From contig OZ023196.1 in the NCBI GenBank assembly GCA_963995505.1, positions 13,265,106 through 13,329,105 of the forward strand: DNA of 64,000 nucleotides, in the 5' to 3' direction. This document shows, piece by piece, positions 11,830-23,785 of this stretch. Positions within the stretch are counted from its first letter, which is position 1. The number at the start of each line of letters is the position of its first letter. A program made the translations under genes and the position numbers. The stretch is from Hypericum androsaemum. Lineage: Eukaryota; Streptophyta; Magnoliopsida; Malpighiales; Hypericaceae. Below the pieces are notes generated by a model. It ran no database searches and was not told the DNA's origin. It was given only the letters and a program-made list of their open reading frames with translations.

Positions 11830-13587
11830 AATTTTATCTTGGGCCTAGTTGCAACTTCACCTAGCGTTTTGAGGATCATTTCTACCTCTCCTTCTCATAC
11901 CATTTCGAGTCTCTTAGCATGATCTCACCGCCAATTCCGAGTTTTCATTATGTGCCGCTAGTTTGTAGCTATTAACTGCAACCCGGAAAAGTAAATTTTT
12001 TTTGAAAAAAATTTAGGTAGGTTAATCTAAATCTCCAGAATCTTGATGATATTATGATTTGATCCCTCTCATCTCAAGTTTAAGGACGAACCTGTTTCAT
12101 CTTGGCCAAGTTAGCACCAGAAAAAGTAAAATTGGATAGTCTTGGATAAATAAATCTTCATGAAAATTAGATTACCTTGGGGTCTGAATCGATCACAGAA
12201 TAGATTGACGAGACTAAGTTGACTTGATGCACTCTCTAATTTTTAGCTTATTTCTGACGAAGTACGTAGTCGGTAAATTTCTGAACATACTACAACATAA
12301 ATCGATTCGATTTTGTAAAAGGAATTTGGCATTTTTTTTTCCTAGAAAAGTTGCAACGTGCATCACGGTGGTAACAGGGTTCATCTTCAAAGTGGAATCT
12401 TTTCGACAATATCATTCATGACATAGTCACGGTTGTGCAACACATTGTTTCAAATTCCAAACATATTGTTTTAGGTTAAAAGTTATTTAGATATTATTAT
12501 CTCGTAGTTTTAAATTATTTCACCAGATCATAGAGGTTTTATCCGACTCACAACTAAATTACACTCGCTAATCATTGTTATTAGAGCTATTCTGCGTTTC
12601 ATGTCACATGATTAATTTATTCATGTGTCGTGTCATGTCACGTCACAAATTTTATCCATATGGTATATCACTTTACTATTTGAGAGAAAATTGAACAAAT
12701 TCATAGATTTGGATTCAAATAAGGACTAGAAGGAGACCAACGATATCCAAATCGGAGACCAATGGTATGTCACGATGATAAAATTAATGATGTAACAAAA
12801 TACATGAATAAAATTAATGACATAGTGTCACGTGCGAAATCACAACGTAATGGTGTGTCAAAACATGAAACAATAATGTAGAGATTTTGATAAAGATTTG
12901 AGTCCAAATTTTGATATTGTAAATGAAAATGAAATTTTCAAGTAGCAAAAATTGCAATGTTCGGGGTAATATATACCGTTTAAAAAATATTTTTGCGATA
13001 TCTAACGTCAAGATAAGATATTTTTTATAGGAGTCTTCTTTCTCTGCCATGCCTTTTTTTCTACCGGATTTTGGCGTGGTAAAATTTTGACGAGGCCGGC
13101 GAAACTCCATTAGATATGATATAGGATTAGCATACTAAGTGTATGTATGTTCCATGAAATTTAATAATATGTACCTTTAAAAAAAATTGTAATGTTTGAA
13201 ATCGACATTTTAGACGTCTATATGGGTGGACTCCACACAAAAACTATACAAAACGAAAGGAATTGCAAAGCAGGTCCAAGTCTAAACTACGATAATACGC
13301 TCCAAAGCCCATGTTCACATGATCCAAAACTACAAAGTGGGCCTAAAATTTGCTACACAGCAAAAAAAAAAGGCCATGAAACTAGATGGACATGTTAAAT
13401 TAGCGTTTTAAAAAATGCGGTCCGACAATAAAATAGTCAACAGAAATCACTGAAGCATTGTTAAATAATGAGCATCCCCCTGTCCATAATGTGGTACCCT
13501 GAAATTCTCTATAAGATAATAAAGGAACCAAAGGAAATTTGTTCTATTATGGTATCTTTAGCAAATTAATTTCTTCCTATGTATAGA
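11830..13587. other. Intergenic DNA, no gene recognised
   Basis: AT-rich sequence. The short open frames in it have no family-like features. Around 12600-12860 words such as GTGTCACGTG and TCATGTCACG recur, but no defined element could be drawn. Confidence 0.5.
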
Positions 13588-13906
13588 ATATTCACTTTGG
13601 TCACCATTTCCATAAAAAATATTTGTTGATATGGCAACTTGCATAATTCTTTTCCAAAAATTAAGAAACTTAATAAATAACAACAATAATTTTTGCTCTT
13701 GCATTATTTTATCTACAATTCTACATCACTTACTTAACAAAACAAAATATTCACTTTGGTCACCATTTCCATAAAAAAGATTTGTTGATATGGCAGCTTG
13801 CATAATTCTTATCCAAAAACTTAGAAACTTCATAAATAAAAATAATAATTTTTGCTCTTGCATTATTTTATCTACAATTCTACATCACTTGCTTACCAAA
13901 ACAAAA
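13588..13906. repeat. 159-bp tandem duplication upstream of the S1-family gene
   Basis: ATATTCACTTTGGTCACC begins at 13588 and again at 13747, and the two 159-bp units stay closely alike to about 13906 with only a few substitutions (for example GGCAACTTGC against GGCAGCTTGC). The duplication ends roughly 45 bp before the TATA box of the gene at 14035, so it may have doubled promoter elements. Confidence 0.92.
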
Positions 13907-13952
13907 TCACTTTCCATCTTTGGAATTTTTTTTTCATGCATTCCTTAAACCA

Positions 13953-13959
13953 TATAAAT
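13953..13959 (+). promoter_or_regulatory. TATA box of the S1-family gene
   Basis: TATAAAT lies 82 bp before the ATG at 14035, a normal spacing for a plant TATA box with a leader of about 50 nt. The start site itself was not determined. Confidence 0.6.
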
Positions 13960-14034
13960 TAAGCGCACCACTATTATCTCAATATCTTATAGAAGAATAG
14001 TTCAAGTATTGATTAATCCCCCATTTAGTCAACA

Positions 14035-14469
14035 ATGGAAAGATGTATGGCTGGTCTTGCTCTCTTGATAGCTTCTTCTATGTTAATGGTTAGTATATCA
14101 CAAGCACAAGATGCCATTTTTCCATTCCAGACGGTTCATGTTCAGATTGTTAATGAACTAGACCTAAACGTCACCGTCCATTGCAAGTCAAAAAATGACG
14201 ACGTGGGCATTAGAGTTCTTGTTCCGAGAGATTACAATAATCCTTACGCATTCTCTTTTAAACCGAAATGGTTGGGCGGCACATTGTACTTTTGCAGCTT
14301 CCAATGGTCGTCGGAGCCACTAAAACACTTCGATATCTATGACGAGGATCGTGACCCGGACAGTGGCAAATATTGGTATTGGTCAGTATCAAAAGTAACA
14401 GGTCCATGTCATATGAGCAACCCTCCTTCTGGTCCATATGATGACTGCCGTCCTTGGAATGGAGAATGA
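14035..14469 (+). CDS. Plant self-incompatibility S1/SPH-family secreted protein
   Basis: Single-exon gene of 144 codons. Residues 1-24 form a signal peptide (a hydrophobic run ending SISQAQ). The mature part has the S1-family layout: a VHVQIVNEL strand, then VHCKSKNDDVGIRVL, FSFKPKWLGGTLYFCSFQW and FDIYDEDRD, followed by late cysteines in GPCHM and DDCRP. Family members are small secreted beta-sandwich proteins. The founding poppy S protein is a stigma ligand, and most others have no known role. The length and four cysteines fit the family. The local TATA box, polyadenylation signal and clean frame suggest a working gene, though it is isolated among transposons. Its ligand or partner cannot be inferred. 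Confidence 0.93.
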   Translation: MERCMAGLALLIASSMLMVSISQAQDAIFPFQTVHVQIVNELDLNVTVHCKSKNDDVGIRVLVPRDYNNPYAFSFKPKWLGGTLYFCSFQWSSEPLKHFDIYDEDRDPDSGKYWYWSVSKVTGPCHMSNPPSGPYDDCRPWNGE

Positions 14470-14534
14470 AGCAGGTGGATAAAAGCTAGGAAATGGCTGA
14501 GCATATGTAGTCATACAATTAATACTACTTAACA

Positions 14535-14540
14535 AATAAA
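14535..14540 (+). terminator. Polyadenylation signal after the S1-family gene
   Basis: AATAAA lies 66 bp after the stop codon of the S1-family gene in a T-rich context, a plausible near-upstream polyadenylation element. Confidence 0.5.
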
Positions 14541-14544
14541 TCTT

Positions 14545-15169
14545 GGATTTTACCATTTACTTTAAATTTGATTACAATGACTTCTGTATACGCAATTTTT
14601 TTTATTAATTAGCTACTACTATCGTGTAACTAAATTGCGATAATGATAAACTTCGACATATAAAAAACGTGGCTACAACGAATTAATAAAAATATATGTT
14701 TTCTTCTTGACAAAGCCCGTCGAAGCCCACCAAAAATCTGGCTTCCATGTACTTATGATGGGCCGAAACTTTAAGAATAATATGGTAACAACACATGATA
14801 ACAAATGAGCCATAAGAAGAAAAAAAAAACCTCGTGAAAATATGTGGGGGTAAGATTTGTCGGACAATAAGTAGGATAGGATAAATGTAAGACCCTACAT
14901 GTGTCCTAATTTAGAGAGCTGAAATTATACCCTATTCTCGATCTTAGAAAAAATTTATTATTAAATTCTTATTTTTACTATAAGTGCTCACATACTCTAA
15001 AAAGTCTGCATGGTCCGACATTTGAATTACATACAAATTTTTTTAATAATTATTAAACATAAAATTATAATTATATATATATAATTAAAATAAATTATAA
15101 ATGTGAAACATTTTGTATGTTGCACATCAATATTTTAAGAAACAATTAAATTACAACTATGGAAGCATG
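14545..15169. other. Intergenic DNA, no gene recognised
   Basis: AT-rich sequence between the S1-family gene and the copia LTR. No coding or repeat structure was recognised. Confidence 0.5.
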
Positions 15170-15442
15170 TGTTGAGAAATAAGATCGAAACGAGCAAAAT
15201 ACGAGACACAAGAATTACGTGGAAACCCCAAGACGGAGAGAAAACCACGGGCAAAGGAGAGTCGTCCACTATGTGAGTCCAATCGGTTACAAGGCCTCCC
15301 TGAGGGTTCTCTCTACCTCACAACTCTCAACTAGTACAAATAAGACCTAGGCATAAGCCGTATATATATATGAGACTTGTACTCTATTCTGATCAGGAAA
15401 TAGAGCCCTACTCTAATTAGGAATTTGGAACAATCCCTAACA
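15170..15442 (-). repeat. 3' LTR of the truncated copia element
   Basis: A 273-bp LTR bounded by TGTTGAG and CCTAACA, i.e. TG...CA ends. It lies immediately beyond the polypurine tract of the minus-strand element. It contains a TATATATATA run near 15361. Confidence 0.82.
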
Positions 15443-15524
15443 AATCTCCACCTTGGACCAAATTCGATGACTCCAACTTCAACGTTTCTCCACCTTCACC
15501 ACCAGCCCCTAAGGGCAATCAGCA

Positions 15525-18500
15525 TCAAGCATGAACACCTACCAAGTCCAAGCAATGCTCGAACTTAGTACTAGAAAGTGACTTCGTCAACATGTCTACA
15601 GGGTTGTCCTTGGTACCCACCTTACTCACAACAATGTCACCTTGAGCAACATGCTCCCGAATGAAGTGGTACCTCACATTAATGTGCTTTGTCCTCTCAT
15701 GATACATAGCATCCCTCGTGAGATAGATAGCACTTTGACTATCACAATACACTGTACTGACCTGCAGCTTCTCACAGATTTCACTGAAGAAACCTTTCAA
15801 CCAGATAGCCTCCTTCACACCTTCAGTTATAGCCATGTACTCTGCCTCAGTGATAGACAACGCCACTGTGGCCTATAGACAAGCTCTCCAACTGATAGCA
15901 CATCCTCCAATAGTGAAGACATATCCAGACAAGGATCTGAACTTATCAAGATCTCCAGCATAATCTGAATCCACGAAATCAATAACTCCATCACTGGTGC
16001 GTCCAAACTGTAGACACACGCCCTTGGTACCCTTCAAGTACCTCATAATCCACTCAACTGCTCTCCAATGACCTTCTCCAGGATTTGCCATAAACTTGCT
16101 AACGACACTCACAGCATAGGCCAAATCCAGGCGTGTGCAAACCATAGCATACATCAGAGAACCAACAGCATTGGAGTATGGAACACCAGACATGTAATCG
16201 ACCTCAGCAGCTGACTGTGGAGATAAAGTAGACGAAAGCTGAAAATGTGTAAGGAGTACTCACAGGATTACCAGTCACATCAAACCTGTCAAGTACCTTT
16301 TCAATGTAACTATCTTGACTCAGAAATAATTTCCTTGCTCCTCTATCTCTGGAAATCTCCATGCCAAGAATCTTCTTAGCATGACCCAAATCTTTCATCT
16401 CAAACTCGCTACTCAACAGAGCTTTGAGCTTTCTCACCTCTCATATGTCACTGGCAGCAATTAACATGTCATCCACATACAGGAGCAAATCCACTTGGGA
16501 ACCATCGCGTAGCCTTTTCAGGTAAACACAACTATCATACTTGCTCCTCTCATAACCATGAGAAATCATAAAGGAATCAAACCTTTTATACCACTGCCTC
16601 GGAGACTGCTTAAGGCCATACAGGGACTTCTTCAACAAGCACACATGGTCTTCTTTGCCTTCAACATGAAAACCCTCAGGCTGTGCCATATAAATCCGCT
16701 CCTCAAGCTCTCCATTCAAGAAAGCTGTCTTCATATCAAGCTGTTCAAGCTCTAAATCCTGCATAGCAACAATACCAAGAAGAGAACGAATCGAGGTATA
16801 CTTCACAACTGGTGAAAATACCTCATTAAAGTCTACACCAGGAATCTGACTATATCCTCTAGGCACTAGCCTAGCCTTGTATCTAGGCTCTTCAACTCCA
16901 GGTATACCATCCTTTTTCTTGAATACACACTTGTAGCTGACAACCTTCTTATCCTTAGGCAGCTTAGTAATCTCCCAAGTCTTGTTCTTGTGAAGAAATT
17001 CTATCTCTTCCTCCATAGCAACCAACCATCTAGCAGAGTCTTTCGACTTTACAGCATCTGGGTAACTAGACGGTTCTTCACAGCTATCAACTTCTTCTGC
17101 CACATTCAGGGCAAAAGCAACAATATCAGCCTCACCCAACTTCTGTGGAGGCCTGATAATTCTTCTGGGCTGTCTCTAGCAATAGAATACGCTGGCTCCC
17201 TCTCAACTGTGCCAACATTCTCAGCTTCATCAGACAACCCACCATGAGTAGGACCATGGCAATCAACATCACGGAAGGAACTCTCTTCTGGATCAGCATC
17301 AAACTCCACCTGCACTTTTGACTTTTGCAAGTCCACACTTGGAGCACTCGGAACACCAGGTGAAGGAACATCCTCCCTCTTACTCAGCATGTCTGTCTCT
17401 TTGAAAATAATATTCCTACTCAACAAGACCTTAGACAGCTCGGGACACCACAACTTGTATCCTTTCACTCCAGAAGCATAGCCAAGGAAGATACACTTCA
17501 CAGATCTTGGCTCTAACTTGTCATTATTCACATGAGCATAGGCAGGACACCCAAATATCTTCAAAACAGCATAATTAGGAGGATTTCCAGACCACAATTC
17601 TTCAGGTATCTTGCCATCAAGTGATGCATGAGGTGAACGATTGACAAGGTGACAGGCAGTAGAAGCAGCCTCAGCCCAAAATGACTTAGGCAAACCAGCA
17701 TTTGACACCATACAACAAACTTTCTCCAACAAAGTTATGTTCATTCTTTCAGCGACTCTATTCTGTTGAGGTGTACCCGGGATTGTCTTATGCCTGACAA
17801 TACCCTCATTCTTGCAGAACTCATCAAACCAACTAGAGTAAAACTTCAATCCATTGTCTGTGCGGAGATGCTTGACATCTCTCCCAGTCTGCTTCTCAAT
17901 CATAGTCTTCCACTGCTTGAAAGTGACAAAGACATGATCCTTGCTCTTCAAGAAGAACGCCCACAACTTCTTCGAATAATCATCAATAATAGTCAGCATA
18001 TACTTGGAACCATTCTTTGTTGCAACTTGAGACGGTCCCCAATGATCAGAATGAACATATTCAAGTTTTCCCTTTGTAGTGTGTACACCTTTCTGAAAAC
18101 TGACTTTCTTCTGCTTGCCAAACACACAGTGCTCACAAAATTCTAGCTTTCCAATACCCTGTCCACTTAATAATCCTCTCCTATTTAGCTCGGTCATGCC
18201 TTTCTCACTCATGTGACCAAGTCGCATATGCCACAATGAGGTATTCTCAGAATCTGTCAACGAACCAGATGCAGCAGTCCCTGTAACTGTAGAACCCTGC
18301 AAAACGTACAGATTTCCAACCTCTTTCTTGGCCTTCATATGCACTAATGAGTTCTTACTCACAGAAGAACTCCACCTTCTCCGGTATACTTGTACCCCAA
18401 TGTATCAAGAGTACTCAGCGAAATCAAGTTCTGCTTCAAATCAGGGATATGCCTCACATTCGTCAAGGTTCGAATGACACCATCATGCATCTTGATCTTC

Positions 18501-18537
18501 ACTGTGCCAATACCAACAACCTTGCAAACTAACACGT
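15525..18537 (-). pseudogene. Copia pol polyprotein, disrupted
   Basis: Order on the minus strand: GAG-pre-integrase (LWHMRLGHMSEKGM with a following CEHC), integrase core (HSDHWGP, LRTDNG, TPQQN), reverse transcriptase (YKARLVPRGYSQ, LDMKTAFLNGE, YGLKQSPRQWYKRF, catalytic YVDDML near 16460) and RNase H ([17 protein letters not shown]). Breaks are a frameshift near 17140, a TGA just after YVDDMLIAASDI (near 16440), a frameshift near 16230 after NPVSTPY, and a TAG near 15872 in SWRACL-ATVALS where glutamine is expected. The remaining sequence is readily alignable, so decay is moderate. It encodes no functional product as it stands. Confidence 0.93.
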
Positions 18538-18589
18538 ATCCTAAAATAAGTATCACAAATAAGATCGTTGGGTACAAATGATACTAGAT

Positions 18590-20607
18590 ATCAATTGAAA
18601 GTCGAGTGCACTTTAATATTGAAAACTGCTGAATATAAATTTAGCTAAAAATTCCCTCGCAACTACAGTCGAACTGTGGTATAAAAGATGCATGAATTTG
18701 GACTAACTATAGCTTGGTTAATTTTTTTTCCTAGAGGCAATCCTTGGTTACTCTCGTAGTTATAATGACGATGTATCCTATCTCATTTTTCACGAGTTAG
18801 TGTGCCAACTCATACCCCTTGTAGAAATAAATTTTTTTTACATAAGAATATAACAAAATTTACCGTTTAGAACCCCGAGATTTATGTCAAGCCGCTAATT
18901 TTTTTCTACAAAGTCAAAAGCCCATCATAATAAGAAAGGGTCCCTTCTCCTCAATATATGTTCTCCTGCTTATAAATAAAAGAATGGTTTTAACGGGCTT
19001 GAATGGCCCGACTGACGTAGGAACAGAACTTGCTTAGTTGCCAAAACCCAACTGATCGGATGGATGCATTATAAGACCCAACAAGTTCTAGAGTTGGCTA
19101 GCTGCATGCACATACCAATTTCATTATTAAATGACAGCCAATGTGTATTTAAGTTGTATATATCTCACCACCAAGTAACAACAAGCAAGAGGTCTTAGTC
19201 GAGTTAATTCTTAAGTCGAAGCTTTGGAAACACAATGGTATTAATTGAAAGGATTTTTTCATCATTTAAAGATCATACCTAGCTCGAACATTAGATTTCA
19301 TATACTGACATGCCATCTATTAGTTCAAAGGCAAGATAGTTTTTTTTTTTGAGGAACATTCAAAGGCAAGATAGTGGCACGTCAACCTTCAATCAAGTTA
19401 CCTTCTACTTTTAATAAAAAAAAGTCACCAACTGGAACAGCTATGACCCATTTATTTACCCATATGTGAGCTACTTAGCTTAGACCGCGTAACTTGGGAG
19501 AGTGATGATGCGATGAGAGGATACCTTCCTTCCTTTGGTTAACATCTTAGGGCCCAGATTTTTTATAATTTCTAGTATCAGTCGAGCATTGTCTGACCTA
19601 TTTAGAAATGTCTATTTTAAAAGAGTCTATTATATTTGTAAAACTTAAATCCATGATCTCCTTAGTTAAATCAAAATTTATTATCATTGTTAATTGAATC
19701 CAAATTTAGTATCATCTAGATCTAACTCTTGTTAGTTATGGTTATGGCCCTGTTTGTGGTTAAATAAAATTATACTTTTAAAAAAGTTATAGTTATAGTC
19801 CAGATTTTAATTGAAGTCTTAATTGCCAAAATCTTTGTTGCACGTCAAAAAAAACCTGTCAATTCATTTATTGCCCACATGTGTTTGCCTTCACACAAAA
19901 AACCAGGCTAGTTTGAGATGTTCGGTCTTCTTTTTTGTCAAAAAATTTCCACTTGCAGGTATTAAATATGTGTTTAACAATTAATTCACTAATGAATCTG
20001 AAATCGAGTTGGATGAAATTTCAAAATATATGTACATTTCCAAACTCAAATTTTATATATAGTTAAACTCAATTAATTATTCACTAATTGATTTGTGTAG
20101 ATAGTGGTATATGCTTAATATCTCGACTCTAAGAGGAGCCGGAAACATCCGGTTCTTTCCTGCTTCGTACTACTAATCGGGAGCTTAACATTATTGCTGG
20201 CAAAATTAAAAATTAAAAGGTACGAGTTGTTAAGTTTGAGTTTGAATATTAAGAACTTACTAGTGTTAAAAATTTGACACTCAGAATTTTGCTGCCATTT
20301 AACATTGTGCGAAGTTTAAATATGATTTAACCGATTGTTTAAATATTAGAAAGTTGCGACAAAAAATTGTGGTAAGTTAATGCACAATATAGTATACTAA
20401 CAAAAAAATGTACAATCCATAATGGAACAGTAGAATTCATGTCAGGCCTGACGTCGGTAGAAATTGAATATAATGAATCGAAACGTACAATAAAGGAGCC
20501 GCAGCGTTGAATTTTTTATATCTGGTACACAAAGTGCAAATAGAACATATTAATTTCGGTTTTTTTTATAGGGTAACGTATTAATATCAGAGACCTTATC
20601 GTACATG
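18590..20607. other. Intergenic DNA, no gene recognised
   Basis: No supported gene. Two tiny insertion footprints are present: CTTGGTTA repeated at 18713-18720 and 18743-18750, and a perfect 17-bp repeat TTCAAAGGCAAGATAGT at 19324-19340 and 19359-19375 flanking an 18-nt T-run plus GAGGAACA. Around 19150-19235 there is a promoter-like arrangement (TATATATC, then an A/C-rich leader and an ATG) that leads into a frame of only about 15 codons. Confidence 0.5.
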
Positions 20608-20610
20608 TAA

Positions 20611-21166
20611 GACCATCTGGTGCCTTTCTTCAACCTAGGTCACGGAATAAACAATTAATTTTTCTCTCATCTACATCAGCACAACCCAATTATCATTTAT
20701 TCTACCCACATCCGCAACATGCCCTAACCTAGATCACAGAATAAACAATTAATTTCTCTCTCATCCACATATTATCTACTTTTATTTTTGTTTATATAAA
20801 AATTATATTAAATATACGTATATATTTATTCTGTAATTAAGATAACAAGAAATTTATTTTGGCCAAAGTAAAAAAAATTTATTTTTCTCGAAGTGGGAAT
20901 ACAAAATTAGAGAAAAATAATTAAAGGTACATAGAGATGTCTTAAATGATACAAATTTATAGAGATTTAAAAAATATAAATTTTTATATAAATATAAATT
21001 ATTTTTTATCACAGATAATTCTAAATTTTTTTAACCACATAAATAATATCTAAAAAATTTATTTATACGAATAATATTGTACCAAGTGTAAATAACTAGA
21101 TAGAAAAGTAAAAAAAAATAGCGAGGGCGAGGGCGAGGGCAAAGAAAGTCATGGATGTGGGTGGTC
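20611..21166. mobile_element. Tourist/PIF-Harbinger-type MITE, copy 1
   Basis: A 556-bp element flanked by TAA on both sides (20608-20610 and 21167-21169). Its left end GACCATCTGG pairs with the right end GGGTGGTC. It shares a long interior with the element at 46403-46989: AATAAACAATTAATTT, TCTCTCATCCACATATTATC, TTTTTGTTTATATAAAAATT and ATTTATACGAATAA. The block AATAAACAATTAATTT...CTCTCATC occurs twice within this element. Trinucleotide TAA/TTA duplications are diagnostic of the PIF/Harbinger group. No transposase is encoded. Confidence 0.83.
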
Positions 21167-21369
21167 TAATAAGAGGTAAGCTACAAAATCTGAACCACAA
21201 GAATATGTTTTCGGATCATGTCATATTTATTTGGTAACTTATCCGATGATATTCGTAATGTTTGAACCGAAAAGTTTGTAATAGTTTTTTGTAACATTTG
21301 TTGTGAGAGGTCGTTGTTGAAGGGGCGTTGGATAGGATTCGGAGTGAAGGCCCACTCTAGACCATTTGG

Positions 21370-21510
21370 ACTGAAGGTTACCGATAATAGCTTGTCCTGG
21401 TTCTGATAATGGCATGCCCCGGTTACGATAATGGCATGCTCGGTTACTTATAATGGCATGCGGTTACGACAATGGCATTGTCCCGATTACCGATAATGGC
21501 ATGTCAATTA
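21370..21510. repeat. Imperfect minisatellite, unit about 25 bp
   Basis: Five or six diverged copies of a unit built from CGGTTACGATAATGGCATG. Unit lengths vary from about 20 to 30 bp. No coding role is seen. Confidence 0.75.
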
Positions 21511-21544
21511 TCTGCTTAGATCCTCTGCCACGCGTGAGCGCTTT

Positions 21545-22340
21545 GGTCATTTTTGCCCCTGCTATTTAACTTATTTACAAAAATAACACCCCTTGCCCTT
21601 TAGTCCAAGCAGTCCGAAGTTTTTGCCATTCCGGACCCATTCTACTCCCGAGAGTCGAGTTTTTTTGCGTCAGATGCTCGGGAAGGGTCCTGACCCAAAA
21701 ATAACTCCAACCTAAAAATGCCCCCATCCACCACCACCCACCTTCTTAAAAACCATCCAATTTTCCTTCTTTTTCCCTCTCGTCCTCTTCATCTTCTGAG
21801 CCTCCTTATTGGTCTTTCCTCAAGCTCTTGACCTAAGGGAGAGGTCAGCTCTCTGTACTTACCCTTGAGGTGGCGGCGGCGATGGTGGAGGATGACGGAT
21901 GAGTGAGGGCAGCGATGGAGGATGCTATACAGGTGGCGGAGGTGATATTGGGCTTCGAGAGGAGCAAATCTGATGCCAGAGGCAGTTTTTCCTGTTCAGT
22001 GAGGGTAGCTGATGCCGAGATGCGAGTTCTCACGGAGTCTAGCAAGCGGAAGGAAGGGAGTCATCGTCGACTAGATGCAGCCCTATGACGCCGCTCTCGT
22101 GGAGCGGGAGTGTTGGCGCAACTTCTCCCTCAACCGGAGACGGGGGTGCCAACTCAGCAGCAAAATGACGTCATTTCTAGGTTGGAGTCATTTTTTGGTC
22201 GGGACTCTTTCCGAGCTTCAGACGTAAAAGAAGTGAAACCACAATTACAAAAAAAAAGTCATTTTTATACCTCAGAATCACAATGTAAAAAAAGTAAAAC
22301 TACATATACCAAAAATGGACTTTTCCCTAAAACATATATT
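21545..22340. mobile_element. Mutator-like long-TIR element with gene-like interior (limits approximate)
   Basis: The arm at about 21665-21722 (GTCAGATGCTCGGGAAGG, then ATAACTCCAACCTAAAAATG) is inverted at about 22171-22226 (CATTTCTAGGTTGGAGTCAT, then CTTTCCGAGCTTCAGAC). Outer parts match only loosely, so the ends are estimates. The interior (21730-22160) looks like the start of a captured gene: a pyrimidine-rich leader-like stretch followed by a GC-rich block with GGCGGCGGCGATGG. No protein family was recognised and no TSD was fixed. Confidence 0.55.
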
Positions 22341-22551
22341 ACAATGAAACATATTAATCGCAGTTGTGCAAGTATGATGTAGACGAGGTTGAATTTTTCA
22401 AAAACGTCCATATAATTTGTGGGAATCGAAATTGATTAATGCGAAACGATCTAAACATCTAGTCGACGTGTAGATTGTAGCAAATACATGAAAATGGTAT
22501 TTCGGGGAACAAAATAATACGTGATGAACTTGGTTAAAGTAATTATAATAT

Positions 22552-22669
22552 ACCAACTCATGTATGGTCTGATGGATACGGTGTCAGTCCTTAAGAATGA
22601 GGTGGGAGGATCGAATCCTATGACCGTCTAAGATCCGAAATTGTGAAAACAATTTAAATCTCACAAAAA
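22552..22669 (+). mobile_element. tRNA-derived SINE with 16-bp TSD
   Basis: A 118-bp insert flanked by perfect copies of AAAGTAATTATAATAT (22536-22551 and 22670-22685). Internal pol III promoter words are present: TGGTCTGATGG (box A-like) and GGATCGAATCC (box B, one mismatch to the tRNA consensus). It ends in CTCACAAAAA. Size, promoter words and poly-A end fit a plant tRNA-derived SINE. Confidence 0.85.
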
Positions 22670-22799
22670 AAAGTAATTATAATATTTTTTAAAATAGATC
22701 GGGTTGTGATCCAAAAATTTCTTCGTTACTTGGTCTGAATGGTTGGACTATTAGTCATACCAAAAGTTTTTTGAAGAGTTATTTTCAGGGTAAACATAT

Positions 22800-23777
22800 C
22801 ATATCATTTCATTAATCATAAGTACTACTGATTTGGCACCTAGTATGCTTGAGAATACTACTGGTATTAAAAATGTGGAGATGGGAATGATTGTTTCCGT
22901 TTTGCAGGATAAGGAAATTGAGCCTAAGAAACCATGCCATCTTGATTTGGTTTCTATTGAACGTGAAGTTGTTCTACAGGGGAGTGCTAGTTTCGGTGTA
23001 ACCGACTCTGGAAAGGTGCAGTTAGAAAAGGCTAGTCTGCTCCCTATGAACAAAGCGGCCGAGTGTTCTGGAAAGGAAGGTGCTGGTATGGACGAGGTTC
23101 AAGTTGTTAATGTTGAGGTCAATTCATGCTTGGAGAATGGGTAGGAAGATATTGATGTTACTGGTTCCCTTGGTTTTGTGGTTGAAGAAGTGTGCTCAAT
23201 TACTCAGAAAGTGGCGTCTCATACCTCTCAGCATATCAGGAAGCCATCAGCAAAGGCTTTATCCTTCTCAGTCAATATGAAGGCTTATATCCAAACATAA
23301 ATAGTGCTCTTAAGAAATTTTTTGACTCAAGCAAATCAAAAAATTAAATCTCTCACTCCCTCGCCACAAAAAAAGATCAAGATCAGATTTTAATAGAAAG
23401 GGCCACCGCTTCTCGAGATGTAACTGTCTAAATTGGTGTTGAATAGGATGGTAAGTCAGCTACGGTGGTTAATATTATCAAGCAGGCTGCCGTGATGCCC
23501 AAGGATCTGGGGGTGCCTCCTCTTAAAAGAATATATGCACTTGGCTTGTTTAGGGAGCATTTGGGTTTGTAATTCATCAGTTGGATGCTGCTCTTTTGGA
23601 CATTGCGAGATTGTTTATGCAATTGGCTTTTATGTTTGATTATATTTATATTCTTAACTTTGTGCTTAGGTGGGTTCTTTTTTTCATGTGATTTTTGGTT
23701 GTAATCTGTGTAAACCCATATACATGTAAATATTTCATTATATATAATACAAATCTACTTATCAAGAAAAAAAAATT
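22800..23777 (+). mobile_element. 5'-truncated non-LTR retrotransposon, 3' part
   Basis: Contains an open stretch (22833-23144) of unrecognised acidic sequence and later broken frames, then a 3' tail with TGTAATCTGTGTAAAC and a weak AT-rich end running into AAAAAAAAA at about 23768. This is the layout of a plant LINE 3' end. No RT motif is present, and the assignment rests on the tail and the character of neighbouring sequence. The 5' limit is approximate and no TSD was found. Confidence 0.5.
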
Positions 23778-23785
23778 ATACCAGT

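Larger units (their letters stand above)
15170..18537 (-). mobile_element. Truncated Ty1/copia LTR retrotransposon (3' LTR plus most of pol)
   Basis: The element runs right to left. It keeps part of the GAG-pre-integrase region, integrase, reverse transcriptase, RNase H, a polypurine tract (GGTGGAGATT on the minus strand, next to 15443) and one LTR. Homology begins abruptly near 18537, inside what should be the protease/pre-integrase region. Gag, primer-binding site and 5' LTR are absent, and no second LTR copy was seen upstream, so it cannot be autonomous. Confidence 0.93.
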
